Below, piece after piece: positions 1-8,933 of a DNA stretch of 64,000 bases. This DNA comes from an uncultured Lachnospiraceae bacterium (lineage in GTDB: Bacteria; Bacillota; Clostridia; Lachnospirales; Lachnospiraceae): NCBI GenBank assembly GCA_949878435.1, contig CATLAK010000002.1, positions 1 through 64,000 on the forward strand. Reading direction: 5' to 3'. Every line of letters starts with the position of its first letter. Position 1 is the stretch's first letter. Both the position numbers and the translations under genes were made by a program. Below the pieces are notes generated by a model. It was not told where the DNA came from. It saw only the letters and a program-made list of their open reading frames with translations, and made no database searches.

Positions 1-11
1 TGATAACACAA

Positions 12-72
12 GAAGGTACTGATTCAAACACTCTGCTGTAAAATACATCAGAATATATGAGTCAGTACCTTC
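12..72. repeat. 11-bp inverted repeat with 39-base loop
   Basis: Bases 12-22 and 62-72 are perfect reverse complements (GAAGGTACTGA / TCAGTACCTTC) around a loop of 39 bases. No T-run follows, so it is not a convincing terminator. It could be the end of a mobile element or a large hairpin in an upstream transcript. Nothing in the loop is recognisable. Confidence 0.5.
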
Positions 73-130
73 ATTTAATTTGATGAATATAAGAAAGACT
101 TGGAGCACCTAGGGTGCTGGATAACAAGAT

Positions 131-244
131 ATGTTGGCAAAGGAATTGGATAAGCTTATAGCAAAAACGAAATTGGATATATATAAAATGAACATTTTGC
201 CGGAAAATTGGAAAGATTTATATGATAAAATATTGTCCTTGTAG
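131..244 (+). CDS. possible 37-residue small protein or gene remnant
   Basis: An ATG at 131 opens a 37-codon frame ending with TAG at 242-244. The product is charged and amphipathic (start MLAKELDKLIAKTK, end YDKILSL), which looks more like real coding sequence than random sequence. No ribosome site precedes the ATG and the reading frame is closed just upstream. It may be the tail of a lost gene. I do not recognise the family. The rest of 73-385 shows no other gene. Confidence 0.2.
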   Translation: MLAKELDKLIAKTKLDIYKMNILPENWKDLYDKILSL

Positions 245-329
245 GGATAATTGATTTGTATGTGAATATAATAAAAAAGACCGTAGGAAGGCATGGGTAA
301 TGCCCGAATCCAAATATTCCATTGGCGGG

Positions 330-356
330 TAGGCAGCTGTGAGAAACGGCTGCCTA
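330..356 (+). terminator. hairpin upstream of the truncated ATPase-like gene
   Basis: An 8-bp perfect stem (TAGGCAGC / GCTGCCTA) with an 11-base loop is followed by only a short T-rich stretch. It could be a weak terminator of whatever lies upstream, or a leader hairpin of the gene starting near 386-425. Confidence 0.35.
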
Positions 357-424
357 TTTCAGTTATTAAAGAATGGCGGTGTCTTATGGAAATTAATTTG
401 AAGCTTATTGAATTGTAGGATGTT

Positions 425-2419
425 TTGGTAAAAGGGCGAGGTTATGAGTTTGCTGTTCTGTGTCTTCGCCCTTTTTGTTTGCCAAAAGATGAAGTTGACG
501 CATGGGCTAATACAGATGGTTTAGGGGATTCTTTGCCAGTGCATGAAGTTAGGCAGGGTAAAGGATGGGATGTTGCTGTTACAGAAGAAGGAAAAACGTT
601 AAATCTTTTTCCTTTTTCAAGGAGAGCGATTGTATATTTGTATAATAATCTTTTGCAGGAGAATTATCGTACGCCTCGCTACTTGTTAAGAGATGTTGTT
701 GAAAAAACTGTAAGAGATGCACTGTGGAATTTTGACAATTTCCCTGGATTTAAGATTGTTAATACGAATATTAATTCAAGCCTTAGAGAGGCAATCCAAA
801 AGACGGGTGTCTCAAATGCGCAGTTTGAAAGAATGTACCTTTTCATGTGTATCTGGGGTGATGCAACAACTGATACCTATCAAGAGGGGGAATTCACATA
901 TATTTCAGGACTTTCCACACAAGTATATGAGGATATGGGTTTTCCTTTGATAAATGGGAAAAAGATTTCTGGGAAACCTACACAAACAAGGTCAGTAAGT
1001 CAGGCGGCTGGACAAGCTTCGCCAAGCACAACAGTTGTTAAAACACCGGCTCAGATTGCAGCAGAGCAGAAGCTCCAGGCGGAGAGGGCACAGTTAAATG
1101 AAAGCTTGCAGGCAATAGAAAATTGGATTGCAGGTGGAACGATTAATGTTGGTGCAACAACTGGTAATGTAGTCTTGATTTCAAAAGCAAGAGAAGATAT
1201 GTGCAGTTACCTTTACTCAGCTATTGATTGGCAGGCTGAGGGGGTATCAATGGATAACGTTGATAAGATTAAAAAGGTAAAAGATCGTTTAGTTGGTTTT
1301 GAACGTCAGAAACGTGGTGCGGACCAGATGTTCTATAAACTTCCTGCAGATAGAGAAACACAGGCTGTTATTGAAGCATTTCTTGAATGGAATGTACTTG
1401 GAAAACGTAGCTGGAATTTTAACGGTGCGGATAGACGAGTATATCGAGTTCAGCTATGGACAGAGAAAGTAAAGAGACCACTAATTGAAGCTATTACAAC
1501 ATTTGAAAATAGAGAGATAGACTACTTTAAATGTGCAATGATAGCAGAATTCTACAGAGTCATTCTCTTTGGTTCATCAAAGGCTACAACAGTTGAGGGA
1601 CTAAAGGCAGAACATATTCTTGATAATGGAATAAGAGGTTTAGGTGTTAATTCTCATTCGGATGCATGGAATTCTTTGCTTAATATTATTACTAGAAGCG
1701 AGAATGATAAAATTAATAGAGAAACGGTGATACAGTATTGCAATATCATTCAGGGTGAGAGTCATGCACAGGTTTTTCTGGATAGAGAGAAATTTGATGC
1801 AATGGTTAGAAATGTTAAGAATGAGAAGCTGACTGTTGAATCTTCTATATTGGATTTGGTTGATCCGGTGAAGCCACGTAGAGATGCAAGAGATTATCTT
1901 AGAATGATTTTAGAGAGACTTGATAAAGTTCAAGAAGATGAACTTGCTAAGGCTGCTGGAATAATGGCAACTATTAAAGAAAATTTTGGAACAACTGATA
2001 TTGATGATGAAGACATAGAAGATATGGTTGATAAAATAGTTGAGTTTTATAGAACTGCTGAGGATAACAAGCTCCCAGGGAAATATGATCAAGAATTATT
2101 TGACGAGGTAAAGAAATATTCAATGTCAACGAGTAAAGCAATTAAAGAAATCGTTGCTGCGCAGAAGACTACAAATGCTCTGGATTGCATTTTGGCATTT
2201 TCGCAAGATCCTATTCGAAAGGTAGAAAAGTTGGAACAGCTATTAAAGAAAGTAGTTGTTGACATAGCGAAGATTCAAGCTGAACTTACTGTAAGGAAAG
2301 AAAAGCTTGGTGGAGGAAGAAATCCATCTGGCTCTCAAAATGTGTTCGACAACGAGAAGGTTACTATTAGTGAATGCAGTAAGATATTGGCAAGATTGGA
2401 GGGGCAGTATGTTAATTGA
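425..2419 (+). CDS. C-terminal part of a large ATPase-like protein, N-terminus missing
   Basis: The 664-residue frame begins at a weak TTG with no ribosome site. A better-looking ATG at 386 lies in the same frame but is cut off after ten codons by an amber TAG at 416-418, so the gene looks decayed at its start. No Walker A motif is present. The early segment (LFPFSRRAIVYLYNNL, then RTPRYLLRDVVEK) is reminiscent of the lid region of large phage-defence ATPases of the DptF or BREX BrxC/PglY type, but this is from memory and unproven. Residues 230-664 are helical and coiled-coil rich. Its stop overlaps the start of the next frame at 2409, a translational-coupling arrangement that implies a former operon. 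Likely a remnant of a defence-type gene that lost its nucleotide-binding half. Confidence 0.5.
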   Translation: MVKGRGYEFAVLCLRPFCLPKDEVDAWANTDGLGDSLPVHEVRQGKGWDVAVTEEGKTLNLFPFSRRAIVYLYNNLLQENYRTPRYLLRDVVEKTVRDALWNFDNFPGFKIVNTNINSSLREAIQKTGVSNAQFERMYLFMCIWGDATTDTYQEGEFTYISGLSTQVYEDMGFPLINGKKISGKPTQTRSVSQAAGQASPSTTVVKTPAQIAAEQKLQAERAQLNESLQAIENWIAGGTINVGATTGNVVLISKAREDMCSYLYSAIDWQAEGVSMDNVDKIKKVKDRLVGFERQKRGADQMFYKLPADRETQAVIEAFLEWNVLGKRSWNFNGADRRVYRVQLWTEKVKRPLIEAITTFENREIDYFKCAMIAEFYRVILFGSSKATTVEGLKAEHILDNGIRGLGVNSHSDAWNSLLNIITRSENDKINRETVIQYCNIIQGESHAQVFLDREKFDAMVRNVKNEKLTVESSILDLVDPVKPRRDARDYLRMILERLDKVQEDELAKAAGIMATIKENFGTTDIDDEDIEDMVDKIVEFYRTAEDNKLPGKYDQELFDEVKKYSMSTSKAIKEIVAAQKTTNALDCILAFSQDPIRKVEKLEQLLKKVVVDIAKIQAELTVRKEKLGGGRNPSGSQNVFDNEKVTISECSKILARLEGQYVN

Positions 2420-3183
2420 TACATTAAACGAATGCATAATTGATATGAAAACCGTTCGTGAAATGGAGACAGCTTCTGCGGATACTAAAAAGCAGGCTGC
2501 AGCAGATTATGATTTTAAACAATTAGTACTAAATTTGAAGCAAACAATTAATGAAGTTAATTTTGCGGTTGAAAATTCAGGATTTCACCCTTCAGCTAAT
2601 GTTATAAGTGCATTGAAGAGTTTTCTTGGGGCTTGCGATAAAGTTATCCAGATTGGTGCGGCAAATAATGACACGACGCAGTACATTTCTTTGGAAACAA
2701 AAAAATGTATGCTGTTATCGGACAAGAATGGGCGGAATATTATTCGCAAGCTACAGCCAATACGTTAAGTCTTTTAGATCAAATGTAGTTGAGGCGGCTA
2801 TATCAAAAAAGAATGCAAGTAGACCGAAAGGGATGCCTGTATATAAAGCCACTGCAGTTTTAGAATGTTCGTATTCTGACGGAATGCCAATGTATACATA
2901 TGGAATTATTATACATTATAAAGAAGATGACGATAGTGAGGAGAGATTTCCTGCTAATTGTTTGCGAGACAAAAAATGGTTTCCAAAGGAAGATGAATGT
3001 TATAGAATATTTGTTCCAGCACTTACACATAAAGAAATGAATGCAATAAATCAAATGCTTCCAGAGAAAAGTGCAGATGAGATATGTGATGAATTTCCAT
3101 TTGTCCCAAGAAATACAATCAAGAAGTATGTGGAGATTTGGAATTATTATCCGCATTTTCTCGAAGTTGGGAATTATGTGTAA
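2409..3183 (+). pseudogene. partner gene broken by two frame changes
   Basis: The ATG at 2409 overlaps the stop of the upstream gene. Coding-like sequence runs in one frame to about 2705, continues in a second frame as MYAVIGQEWAEYYSQATANT to a TAG near 2786, then in a third frame to TAA at 3181-3183. Both shifts are in the -1 direction. The first falls on a run of seven A at 2699-2705 that is in phase to act as a slippery A_AAA_AAA site; the second has no obvious slippery site. The N-terminal part is helical (EMETASADTKKQAAADYDFK) and the C-terminal part contains ALTHKEMNAINQMLPEKSAD. I do not recognise a family. Decay is the simpler reading. Sequencing error or programmed shifting at the first site remains possible. 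Confidence 0.5.
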
Positions 3184-3244
3184 ATAGTAGTGAAGAGAAG
3201 TGAGATGGAGGCGTTGATTACATCTTCATTTCGCAAGAAAATAA

Positions 3245-3394
3245 CTACCTACACTTACTCGCATCCAGCCAAGTATGAAATTCATAAAGAGTAATCTGTT
3301 CTTCTTCACACAACTTTCGCTTTTTACGGGCAGTTTTGCTCCATTCTGTAAACTCTTTTTTGGAAATATACACAGTTTGTTTTTGGGAGTCCAT
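3245..3394 (-). CDS. 49-residue small basic protein, unknown
   Basis: Reading leftward from an ATG at 3392-3394 gives a 49-codon frame ending at 3245. The product starts MDSQKQTVYISKKEFTEW, has a basic helix (KTARKKRKLCEEEQ) and ends FHTWLDASKCR. It resembles the small helical proteins found in integrative elements but I cannot name a family. There is no strong ribosome site. It lies among mobile-element debris, so it may be a relic. Confidence 0.35.
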   Translation of the reverse strand: MDSQKQTVYISKKEFTEWSKTARKKRKLCEEEQITLYEFHTWLDASKCR

Positions 3395-3472
3395 TCGTAA
3401 GCGTCAAATCCGACGCTTAAACAGGAAAGCCAGAACTATACTGTAATTACGCTACGGATGAAGAACCGGTGA

Positions 3473-3745
3473 ATGCGGTGGTCGGTAAAGGGAGTCAACA
3501 ATCTGGCAAAAGCGCTGTACCTGAAAGAAAACAGGGAACTGAAAGAAACGATAGACTGATACACAGATGGATTAGGATTTAGGATGCAGATGCAGGAAAT
3601 CGTGGAAACGTTAAGCGCAGCCAAAGCACCAAAGAAGGGTGGAAAAGGTAATTCGCATGTAGATGTAGTAAGTGCATATATGCTGATAGTGGAAGCGATG
3701 CAGATGGCATCAAGAAAAGCGTTTAAGAAAGCGTTTTGCTGTTAA
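3473..3745 (+). pseudogene. relic of a mobile-element gene (possibly transposase C-terminus)
   Basis: The frame from ATG 3473 reads MRWSVKGVNNLAKALYLKEN and continues through an in-frame TGA at 3557-3559 to a stop at 3743-3745. The RWS-KG-N-LAK-L--KENREL pattern recalls the C-terminus of ISLre2/UPF0236-type transposases; this is a memory-based comparison. After the stop the frame reads YTDGLGFRMQMQEIVETL and is rich in Lys and Ala. No intact open frame or terminal repeats are visible, so it is a dead fragment. Confidence 0.35.
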
Positions 3746-3939
3746 CCGGAGAAAGAACCCAGCAGGGTTTATTTAGCATACAAAAAATAGATGAAATATC
3801 ATAGAGAAAAATCAAGTGGAAAGTTGCCAATGATTACTTGACACAAACTAAGATAAGGATGAACTTTAAAAATTTCTGGATATAGGCTATAATATAGAGC
3901 AATGAAGAAACATGGAAAGAAAGGAATTATAGTTACAGT

Positions 3940-4746
3940 ATGAGAAAAGTCAGAATTCTGCTTGCCGCTGCTTTATTTATAGGTATATTTCTATTTTCAG
4001 GCACAGGCAATCCCGTTTGTGCGGCGGAATTAGCCGAAACGCAGGCGCAAAGCACGGCAGCCGATACACGACCGGACTACACTATTTATGTGAACAGGGC
4101 TTTGAATTGCATTACCATTAAACAGCAAAACGAAGATGGCTCCCAGACACCGGTAAAGGCAATGGTATGTTCCTGTGGGCGTGAGGGTTCTGAAACACCG
4201 GAAGGCATCTTCCGCACTTCCAATTATTATACTTGGCGCAAAATGGTAGACGCAACTTACGCCAGATATGCAGTGCGGTTCAATGGAAAGATACTTTTTC
4301 ATTCCGTGCCGTATATTGAGGAATCACCGGATACGCTGGAATGGGAAGAATATAATAAGCTGGGAGAAAGCGCGTCACTAGGCTGTGTAAGATTATCTGT
4401 TGAGGATGCAAAATGGATTTACGATAATTGTAAACAGGGAACAGCAGTAGTCGTATATTCTGACACAGAAGAGGCGGGAGAACTTGGAAAACCCACGGTA
4501 ATTAAGATAGAAGAGAGCTCTCCGAACAGGGGATGGGATCCGACAGATGCCAGAGCCGATAACCCGTGGATGGGCGGAAAAGGGATCTATACGCCTTTCT
4601 CAGGAAGCATGGATGAATTTGATTACATAGCATATGCAGACCAGTATCCGGACTTGCGGGAAGCCTTTGGCTATGATAAAGAAGCATTGTATGGGCATTA
4701 TATTGCGCATGGAATAAATGAAGGAAGAATTGGGAAGGCGCTTTGA
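3940..4746 (+). CDS. secreted L,D-transpeptidase (YkuD domain)
   Basis: The 268-residue protein starts with a signal peptide (MRKVRILLAAALFIGIFLFS, cleavage near VCAA). Residues about 45-175 form a YkuD-type L,D-transpeptidase domain: His near 121 in FHSVPY and the catalytic Cys near 149 in SASLGCVRL. Such enzymes cross-link peptidoglycan stems or attach proteins to the wall outside the membrane. The C-terminus carries a short module (YADQYPDLREAFGYDKEAL then HGINEGRIGKAL) of a type often appended to Firmicute wall proteins. A -10-like TATAAT lies at 3888-3893, with no clear -35. The gene stands alone, 41 bases before the next operon. Confidence 0.9.
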   Translation: MRKVRILLAAALFIGIFLFSGTGNPVCAAELAETQAQSTAADTRPDYTIYVNRALNCITIKQQNEDGSQTPVKAMVCSCGREGSETPEGIFRTSNYYTWRKMVDATYARYAVRFNGKILFHSVPYIEESPDTLEWEEYNKLGESASLGCVRLSVEDAKWIYDNCKQGTAVVVYSDTEEAGELGKPTVIKIEESSPNRGWDPTDARADNPWMGGKGIYTPFSGSMDEFDYIAYADQYPDLREAFGYDKEALYGHYIAHGINEGRIGKAL

Positions 4747-4787
4747 AGTGACGCTGCCGATAGATCATAAGAAGGGATGGAAAAGGA

Positions 4788-5837
4788 ATGGCAATCCTGC
4801 AATGCAAAATGTGTGGCGGTACGTTAGACTACGACCCGGCAAAGGATCAGGCAGTCTGTCCTTATTGCGGCAGCAGATCTACCATTTACAATCGGGACAG
4901 AAAGCTTTATGAGCAGTTCAGGAATCAGTTTGCCGCCCTGCTGGATCAAAAACCTGCCCCCCAGATGGAGGAAGGATTTTTCGTGGAGAGCAGCCGGGAG
5001 GAGCTTACAAGGGAGGACGGAGAAACCATCGAGATCGACTATCTTGCCAAGCGCAGGGCGGATATGTGTACCATGTATGCGGCAAAGCGCAATATCATCT
5101 ATCTGTTTGACAAGGAGCATGAAGCCTATGCCAGGCGGTACAAGGAGATGATTGGGAGGATTGCCTATCCTTCGAAGGAGATGGAGCGGGAACTTTCTTC
5201 CTATGTGCCGAAACTGGTGACAGAGTGCAGACTTTCGGACGGCCGCTGGTTCCTTGCAATTGAGAAAAAGGAAGGGGTCTATCCCCTTGGGATGTTAGGA
5301 AATTTTACGGACCGTCATGTGGCGTGGATGATCAGCAGGCTTGAGAATCTTTGCTGCCTGCTGCAGTATAATGAGATGGTACTTAATGGGTTTGCGCTGG
5401 AGAATCTTTTTGTGGATCCGGCAAACCATCAGATTTATTTGTACGGCGGATGGTGGTTCGCCGGTTTTATCGGTGCGCAAAGGGCAGGAGCATCCCAGGG
5501 CGTGTTTTCACATGGAAAAGAAAAGGAACATCTGTCGGAAGGATGCGGGCAGAATGAGAGAAATCATGGGAGGACGGATCTTTACAGTATCCGGCAGAGT
5601 GCAATCAGGCTGCTGGGATTTGCAGACCGGGAAGACTTAGAAAGGCAGCTGGAGGGCGGCGGGACGCAGGTTCTTCCGCGTCCGTTTGCAGACTTTTTAC
5701 TGGAAGATGTGAAACGGGATGCAGTGGCAGATTTTAAGAAGTGGGATGAGGTACTTTTACAATCTTACGGAGAGCGGAAATTCATTCCCCTTGCAATGAC
5801 GCAGGAGGAAGTATATAGCAGAAGCGGAGAAAATTAG
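4788..5837 (+). CDS. zinc-ribbon protein with degenerate protein-kinase-like domain
   Basis: This 349-residue protein opens with a zinc ribbon: C6 and C9, then C24 and C27 (CPYCGS). Residues about 100-240 look like a pseudokinase. A helix resembling kinase alpha-E is followed by LNGFALENLFVDPANHQIYL, which has the layout of a kinase catalytic loop (HGDxxxENxLVDP) but lacks the catalytic Asp, and the metal-binding DFG position reads YGGWW. Similar atypical kinase domains accompany vWA proteins in Ter-type stress systems (family knowledge). It is the first gene of a three-gene operon, with 10 bases to the next. The start is fixed by the Cys at residue 6. The kinase reading is inferred from loop spacing only. 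Confidence 0.6.
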   Translation: MAILQCKMCGGTLDYDPAKDQAVCPYCGSRSTIYNRDRKLYEQFRNQFAALLDQKPAPQMEEGFFVESSREELTREDGETIEIDYLAKRRADMCTMYAAKRNIIYLFDKEHEAYARRYKEMIGRIAYPSKEMERELSSYVPKLVTECRLSDGRWFLAIEKKEGVYPLGMLGNFTDRHVAWMISRLENLCCLLQYNEMVLNGFALENLFVDPANHQIYLYGGWWFAGFIGAQRAGASQGVFSHGKEKEHLSEGCGQNERNHGRTDLYSIRQSAIRLLGFADREDLERQLEGGGTQVLPRPFADFLLEDVKRDAVADFKKWDEVLLQSYGERKFIPLAMTQEEVYSRSGEN

Positions 5838-5847
5838 GAGGCAGTGT

Positions 5848-6786
5848 ATGGGACACGGAAGTTATCAGAGCAAGGATTGGGAGAAATTGCGTTCTTCCCG
5901 CAACATTAACAGTCAGTCTACAGTGCAGGATATGTATCAGTCCAGATCCATGAAGGATTATCTGAATCCTTATGGAGTGAAATACAGGGAATCCTGCGAT
6001 TCCATGGATAATCCGGCATCTACGGCAATTATTTTCGGGCTGGATGTGACCGGCTCTATGGGGTATTTGTCGGAGGAGATTGCCAAGGGGGCATTGAACC
6101 GCACTATGTTGGAGATTTATGACAAGACGCCGGTGACCAATCCTCACATTATGTTTCAGGCAATCGGCGATTCCCAAAGCGATCAGGCGCCTTTGCAGGT
6201 CACACAGTTTGAGGCGGATATCCGCATTGCGGAACAGCTCCTGGATGTATATTTTGAGGGCAGAGGCGGAGGAAACGGCGGGGAGTCCTATCTCTTGTCA
6301 TGGTATTTTGCGGCAAGGCACACGAAGATTGACTGCTATGAGAACCGGAGAGAAAAGGGGTTCTTATTTACCATAGGGGACGAGTGCTGTCACAAGACGA
6401 TTACATATGGAGAGCTGTACCGTGTATTTGGAGAAGCGGAGCTAAAAGAAGGAACCAGGTATACGGCACAGGAACTTTTCAAGGAAGCATCGGAAAAATA
6501 TGAAGTCTTCCATATCGTGATGAAAGCAGGCGCTTACAAGTATCAGAAAAGCGGAAAGGACTGGCGGGGACTGATTGGAAACAGGGCGATTGAGTTAGAC
6601 CCGGAGGATCTTGATGTGCTGCCGGAAATCTTTGTGAGTCTGATGCAGTATGCCAGAGGGAGGGAGCTGAAAGAAATACTGGATCAGTGGACCGGCAAGG
6701 CAGTGGATGTTGTAAAGCGCATCCTTGAGGAAATGGGACCGCTTTCTAAGGACGGCAAGGGAAAAAAGAAATTTTTAAAGTTTTAG
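5848..6786 (+). CDS. vWA-domain protein of the PurA-like operon
   Basis: The 312-residue protein contains a von Willebrand A fold with a MIDAS-like metal site at residues 66-70 (GLDVTGSMG) followed by an amphipathic helix. A Gly-rich segment (EGRGGGNGGESYLLSWYFAA) and FLFTIGDECCH follow, as in standalone bacterial vWA proteins that read out or tether partner proteins. There is no signal peptide or membrane segment, so it is likely cytosolic. A ribosome site (AGGAGGCAG) precedes the ATG, 10 bases after the pseudokinase gene. The tail is basic (KDGKGKKKFLKF). It probably acts as a metal-dependent scaffold for the two neighbouring products. No enzymatic role is visible. Confidence 0.75.
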   Translation: MGHGSYQSKDWEKLRSSRNINSQSTVQDMYQSRSMKDYLNPYGVKYRESCDSMDNPASTAIIFGLDVTGSMGYLSEEIAKGALNRTMLEIYDKTPVTNPHIMFQAIGDSQSDQAPLQVTQFEADIRIAEQLLDVYFEGRGGGNGGESYLLSWYFAARHTKIDCYENRREKGFLFTIGDECCHKTITYGELYRVFGEAELKEGTRYTAQELFKEASEKYEVFHIVMKAGAYKYQKSGKDWRGLIGNRAIELDPEDLDVLPEIFVSLMQYARGRELKEILDQWTGKAVDVVKRILEEMGPLSKDGKGKKKFLKF

Positions 6787-6803
6787 ACAGGCAGCGATAA
6801 AGT

Positions 6804-8042
6804 ATGATAGAAGCAAAAGCAGTAATCGGTAAAAATTTTGGCGATGAAGGAAAGGGGCAGACGGTGGACTGGCTCTGCCGCGGCAGGCATGTCTTGGTGG
6901 TGCGCCATAACGGCGGCGCGCAGGCGGGACATACGGTGACGGACGGAGGATTCCGCTTTGTCTTTCACCAGCTTGGCAGCGGCAGTCATCAGGGCTGCCC
7001 TGTTTTTTGGAGCAGGTCTTTTCTGCCGGATCTGTTAAAGCTGGGGGAAGAGGCGGAGGCATTTGCCAGTCTTGACCATCCTGCCATAGTTTACGCCGAC
7101 CCGGACTGCGCCTGCACCACGGTATACGATGTTCTGCTCAACAGCCTGACAGAACAGCTTCGGGATAAAAAACGGCATGGCTCCTGCGGCATGGGCATCT
7201 TTGAAACGGTGCTCCGCACCCGGGATACGCCCTATGCGCTTTTTCTGCATGAATTTGAGGGAACGGATGAAGAGAAAATCGTGGGAAAACTCCGCAATAT
7301 CCGGGAGAACTATACAAAGCCCCGGCTGGAAAACCTTAAGCAGGAGTATCCCGGGCAGTTTGCATGCCCGGAAATCGCCGGATGGATTGATTTGATTTAC
7401 GATGAAAATGTGCTATACAACACAGCCGCAGAGATGTGCGAAAATTTCAGGAAATATGTGAGACTCATTAAGTGGCGGGACATTGCAGAAATGTATGACA
7501 CAGTAATTTTTGAAAATGCCCAGGGGCTGATGCTTGATTGGGACAATGAGGCGTATGCGCCCCATTTGACGGCATCCAACACGGGACTTCAAAATGTAGA
7601 AAACCTATTGGAAGAATTGGAACAAAGCGAACATAGGGCTGCCCCCTGTCCGCTGGAAGTCATCTATGTGAGCCGCACCTATGTGACCCGGCACGGCGCA
7701 GGCAGATTGGACCATGAATGTGCCAAAGAAGAAATCAATCCCCAAATGGAGGACCGCACCAATGTGCCGAATCCTTGGCAGGGCGCATTGCGCTATGCAA
7801 GGCATCCTGAAGGAGATGCTTTTTTTGAATATATGCAAAAAGATTTAAAGGTATTAAAGCGCCCCTTTACCGCAGCGTTACGACTGACACATTTGGATGA
7901 AACTCAGGGAAAAATCATATTTTCCGACCAGGGGCGAAGCATGGAGGCATTCTGCAAATACTGCCGGACAAAAGCGCCGGGATTACTTAAGACCATCTAT
8001 ACAGACCTTCAGCAGAGGCAGGAAACCATTTACCTTAACTAA
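6804..8042 (+). CDS. divergent adenylosuccinate synthetase-like enzyme (PurA fold)
   Basis: The 412-residue protein keeps the main PurA landmarks. The GTP/IMP loop GDEGKG spans residues 13-18 with the catalytic Asp at 14. GAQAGHTV carries the catalytic His at 43. FENAQGLMLDWDNEAYAPHL matches the PurA FEGAQG-LLD segment, ASNTG follows, and THLD sits where PurA has its guanine-recognition TKxD. The IMP-binding stretch differs strongly: KKRHGSCGMGIFETVLR replaces the usual GIGPAYEDK, and DRTNVPNPW replaces the Arg-rich loop. It may therefore ligate Asp or another amine to a non-standard purine nucleotide, as phage PurZ enzymes do with dGMP. It ends the pseudokinase-vWA operon, not a purine operon. 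Housekeeping PurA is presumably elsewhere. Confidence 0.8.
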   Translation: MIEAKAVIGKNFGDEGKGQTVDWLCRGRHVLVVRHNGGAQAGHTVTDGGFRFVFHQLGSGSHQGCPVFWSRSFLPDLLKLGEEAEAFASLDHPAIVYADPDCACTTVYDVLLNSLTEQLRDKKRHGSCGMGIFETVLRTRDTPYALFLHEFEGTDEEKIVGKLRNIRENYTKPRLENLKQEYPGQFACPEIAGWIDLIYDENVLYNTAAEMCENFRKYVRLIKWRDIAEMYDTVIFENAQGLMLDWDNEAYAPHLTASNTGLQNVENLLEELEQSEHRAAPCPLEVIYVSRTYVTRHGAGRLDHECAKEEINPQMEDRTNVPNPWQGALRYARHPEGDAFFEYMQKDLKVLKRPFTAALRLTHLDETQGKIIFSDQGRSMEAFCKYCRTKAPGLLKTIYTDLQQRQETIYLN

Positions 8043-8051
8043 TTTATAATC

Positions 8052-8753
8052 TTACCAATTTACATAATCGATGAATGTGACGCCCTCAAGTGCGCCATAA
8101 GTTTCCACAATCTGGGAGTAAGTGACTTCCTCATGAAAACACAAAGTAATCGTAGCGGAGACAGAAGTGCTTTCCGCAGTACTTCTCCCCCGGGTCATCT
8201 CCAAATGCTCTACGGTGCAATTCTTACTCTTTGCAAAAGAAATAAACTTGCTCATGTCGGCAATCTTTTCAAACTCCACATGCAATATAACCAGCTTCGA
8301 CGCCGGATTCAGATGCCGGTTCACGACCCGCAGCATTTTAAGCGCGATTCCTATGGCGGCAAAAACCACCAGTGCGCCGGTATAAAATCCTGCGCCCAAA
8401 GCAAGCCCCATACATGCCACTGCCCACAGCCCGGCGGCAGTGGTAAGACCTTTCACCTGATTCTGCCTTGTCACCAGAATCGTTCCAGCCCCCAGAAACC
8501 CAATCCCGCTGATGACCTGCGCCGGAATACGCCCTGCATCGATAGAATCAAAAATCGTCGTCAAATAAATCCCCACCATCATGGCAAGCGTAGACCCTAA
8601 ACACACCACCAGATAAGTCCGAAACCCCGCCGGTCTATGCCTCTTTTCCCTCTCATACCCCAAAATCCCGCTGAGCACCATAGCAAGAAACGTCCGAAGC
8701 AAAATAGAAGGCAGCGTCAACTCCCTCAAAATCTCAATCCTCTCCAATACCAT
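8052..8753 (-). CDS. MgtC/SapB-family membrane protein
   Basis: The 233-residue protein begins with about four to five membrane helices carrying MgtC hallmarks: GILGYEREKRHRPAGFRTYL, then VISGIGFLGAGTI and GLTTAAGLW. The C-terminal 80 residues are a soluble ACT-like region (LVILHVEFEKIADMSKFISF). The family is linked to survival under low magnesium and to control of ATP synthase or phosphate uptake in pathogens; its role here is unknown. It converges on the PurA-like gene with only nine bases between stops. A GGAGATGG ribosome site lies upstream of the ATG. Its upstream region contains hairpin element A. Confidence 0.9.
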   Translation of the reverse strand: MVLERIEILRELTLPSILLRTFLAMVLSGILGYEREKRHRPAGFRTYLVVCLGSTLAMMVGIYLTTIFDSIDAGRIPAQVISGIGFLGAGTILVTRQNQVKGLTTAAGLWAVACMGLALGAGFYTGALVVFAAIGIALKMLRVVNRHLNPASKLVILHVEFEKIADMSKFISFAKSKNCTVEHLEMTRGRSTAESTSVSATITLCFHEEVTYSQIVETYGALEGVTFIDYVNW

Positions 8754-8933
8754 AACACCATCTCCTCAATAAACCCGATTCTTCTGCTCCTAACTAAAGT
8801 TTACCATAGGAACACCCCACACTCAAACCTTTTCTCATCCACATTTCCCTGTCAAAAATCAAGAACACCCTACATTTTTAGACCATAGCAAAATTCACCT
8901 TTTCAAACTAGCACTACGTCCCGTCTTAGAAAA

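Noticed and set aside
6804-8042. Housekeeping purA
   Set aside because: The IMP-binding region and the Arg-rich loop are replaced, and the operon partners are unrelated to purine synthesis.
6804-8042. Phage-type PurZ
   Set aside because: The protein keeps the catalytic Asp of GDEGKG, and no other genes for 2-aminoadenine synthesis (DatZ, MazZ, PurZ partners) are nearby, so PurZ cannot be claimed.
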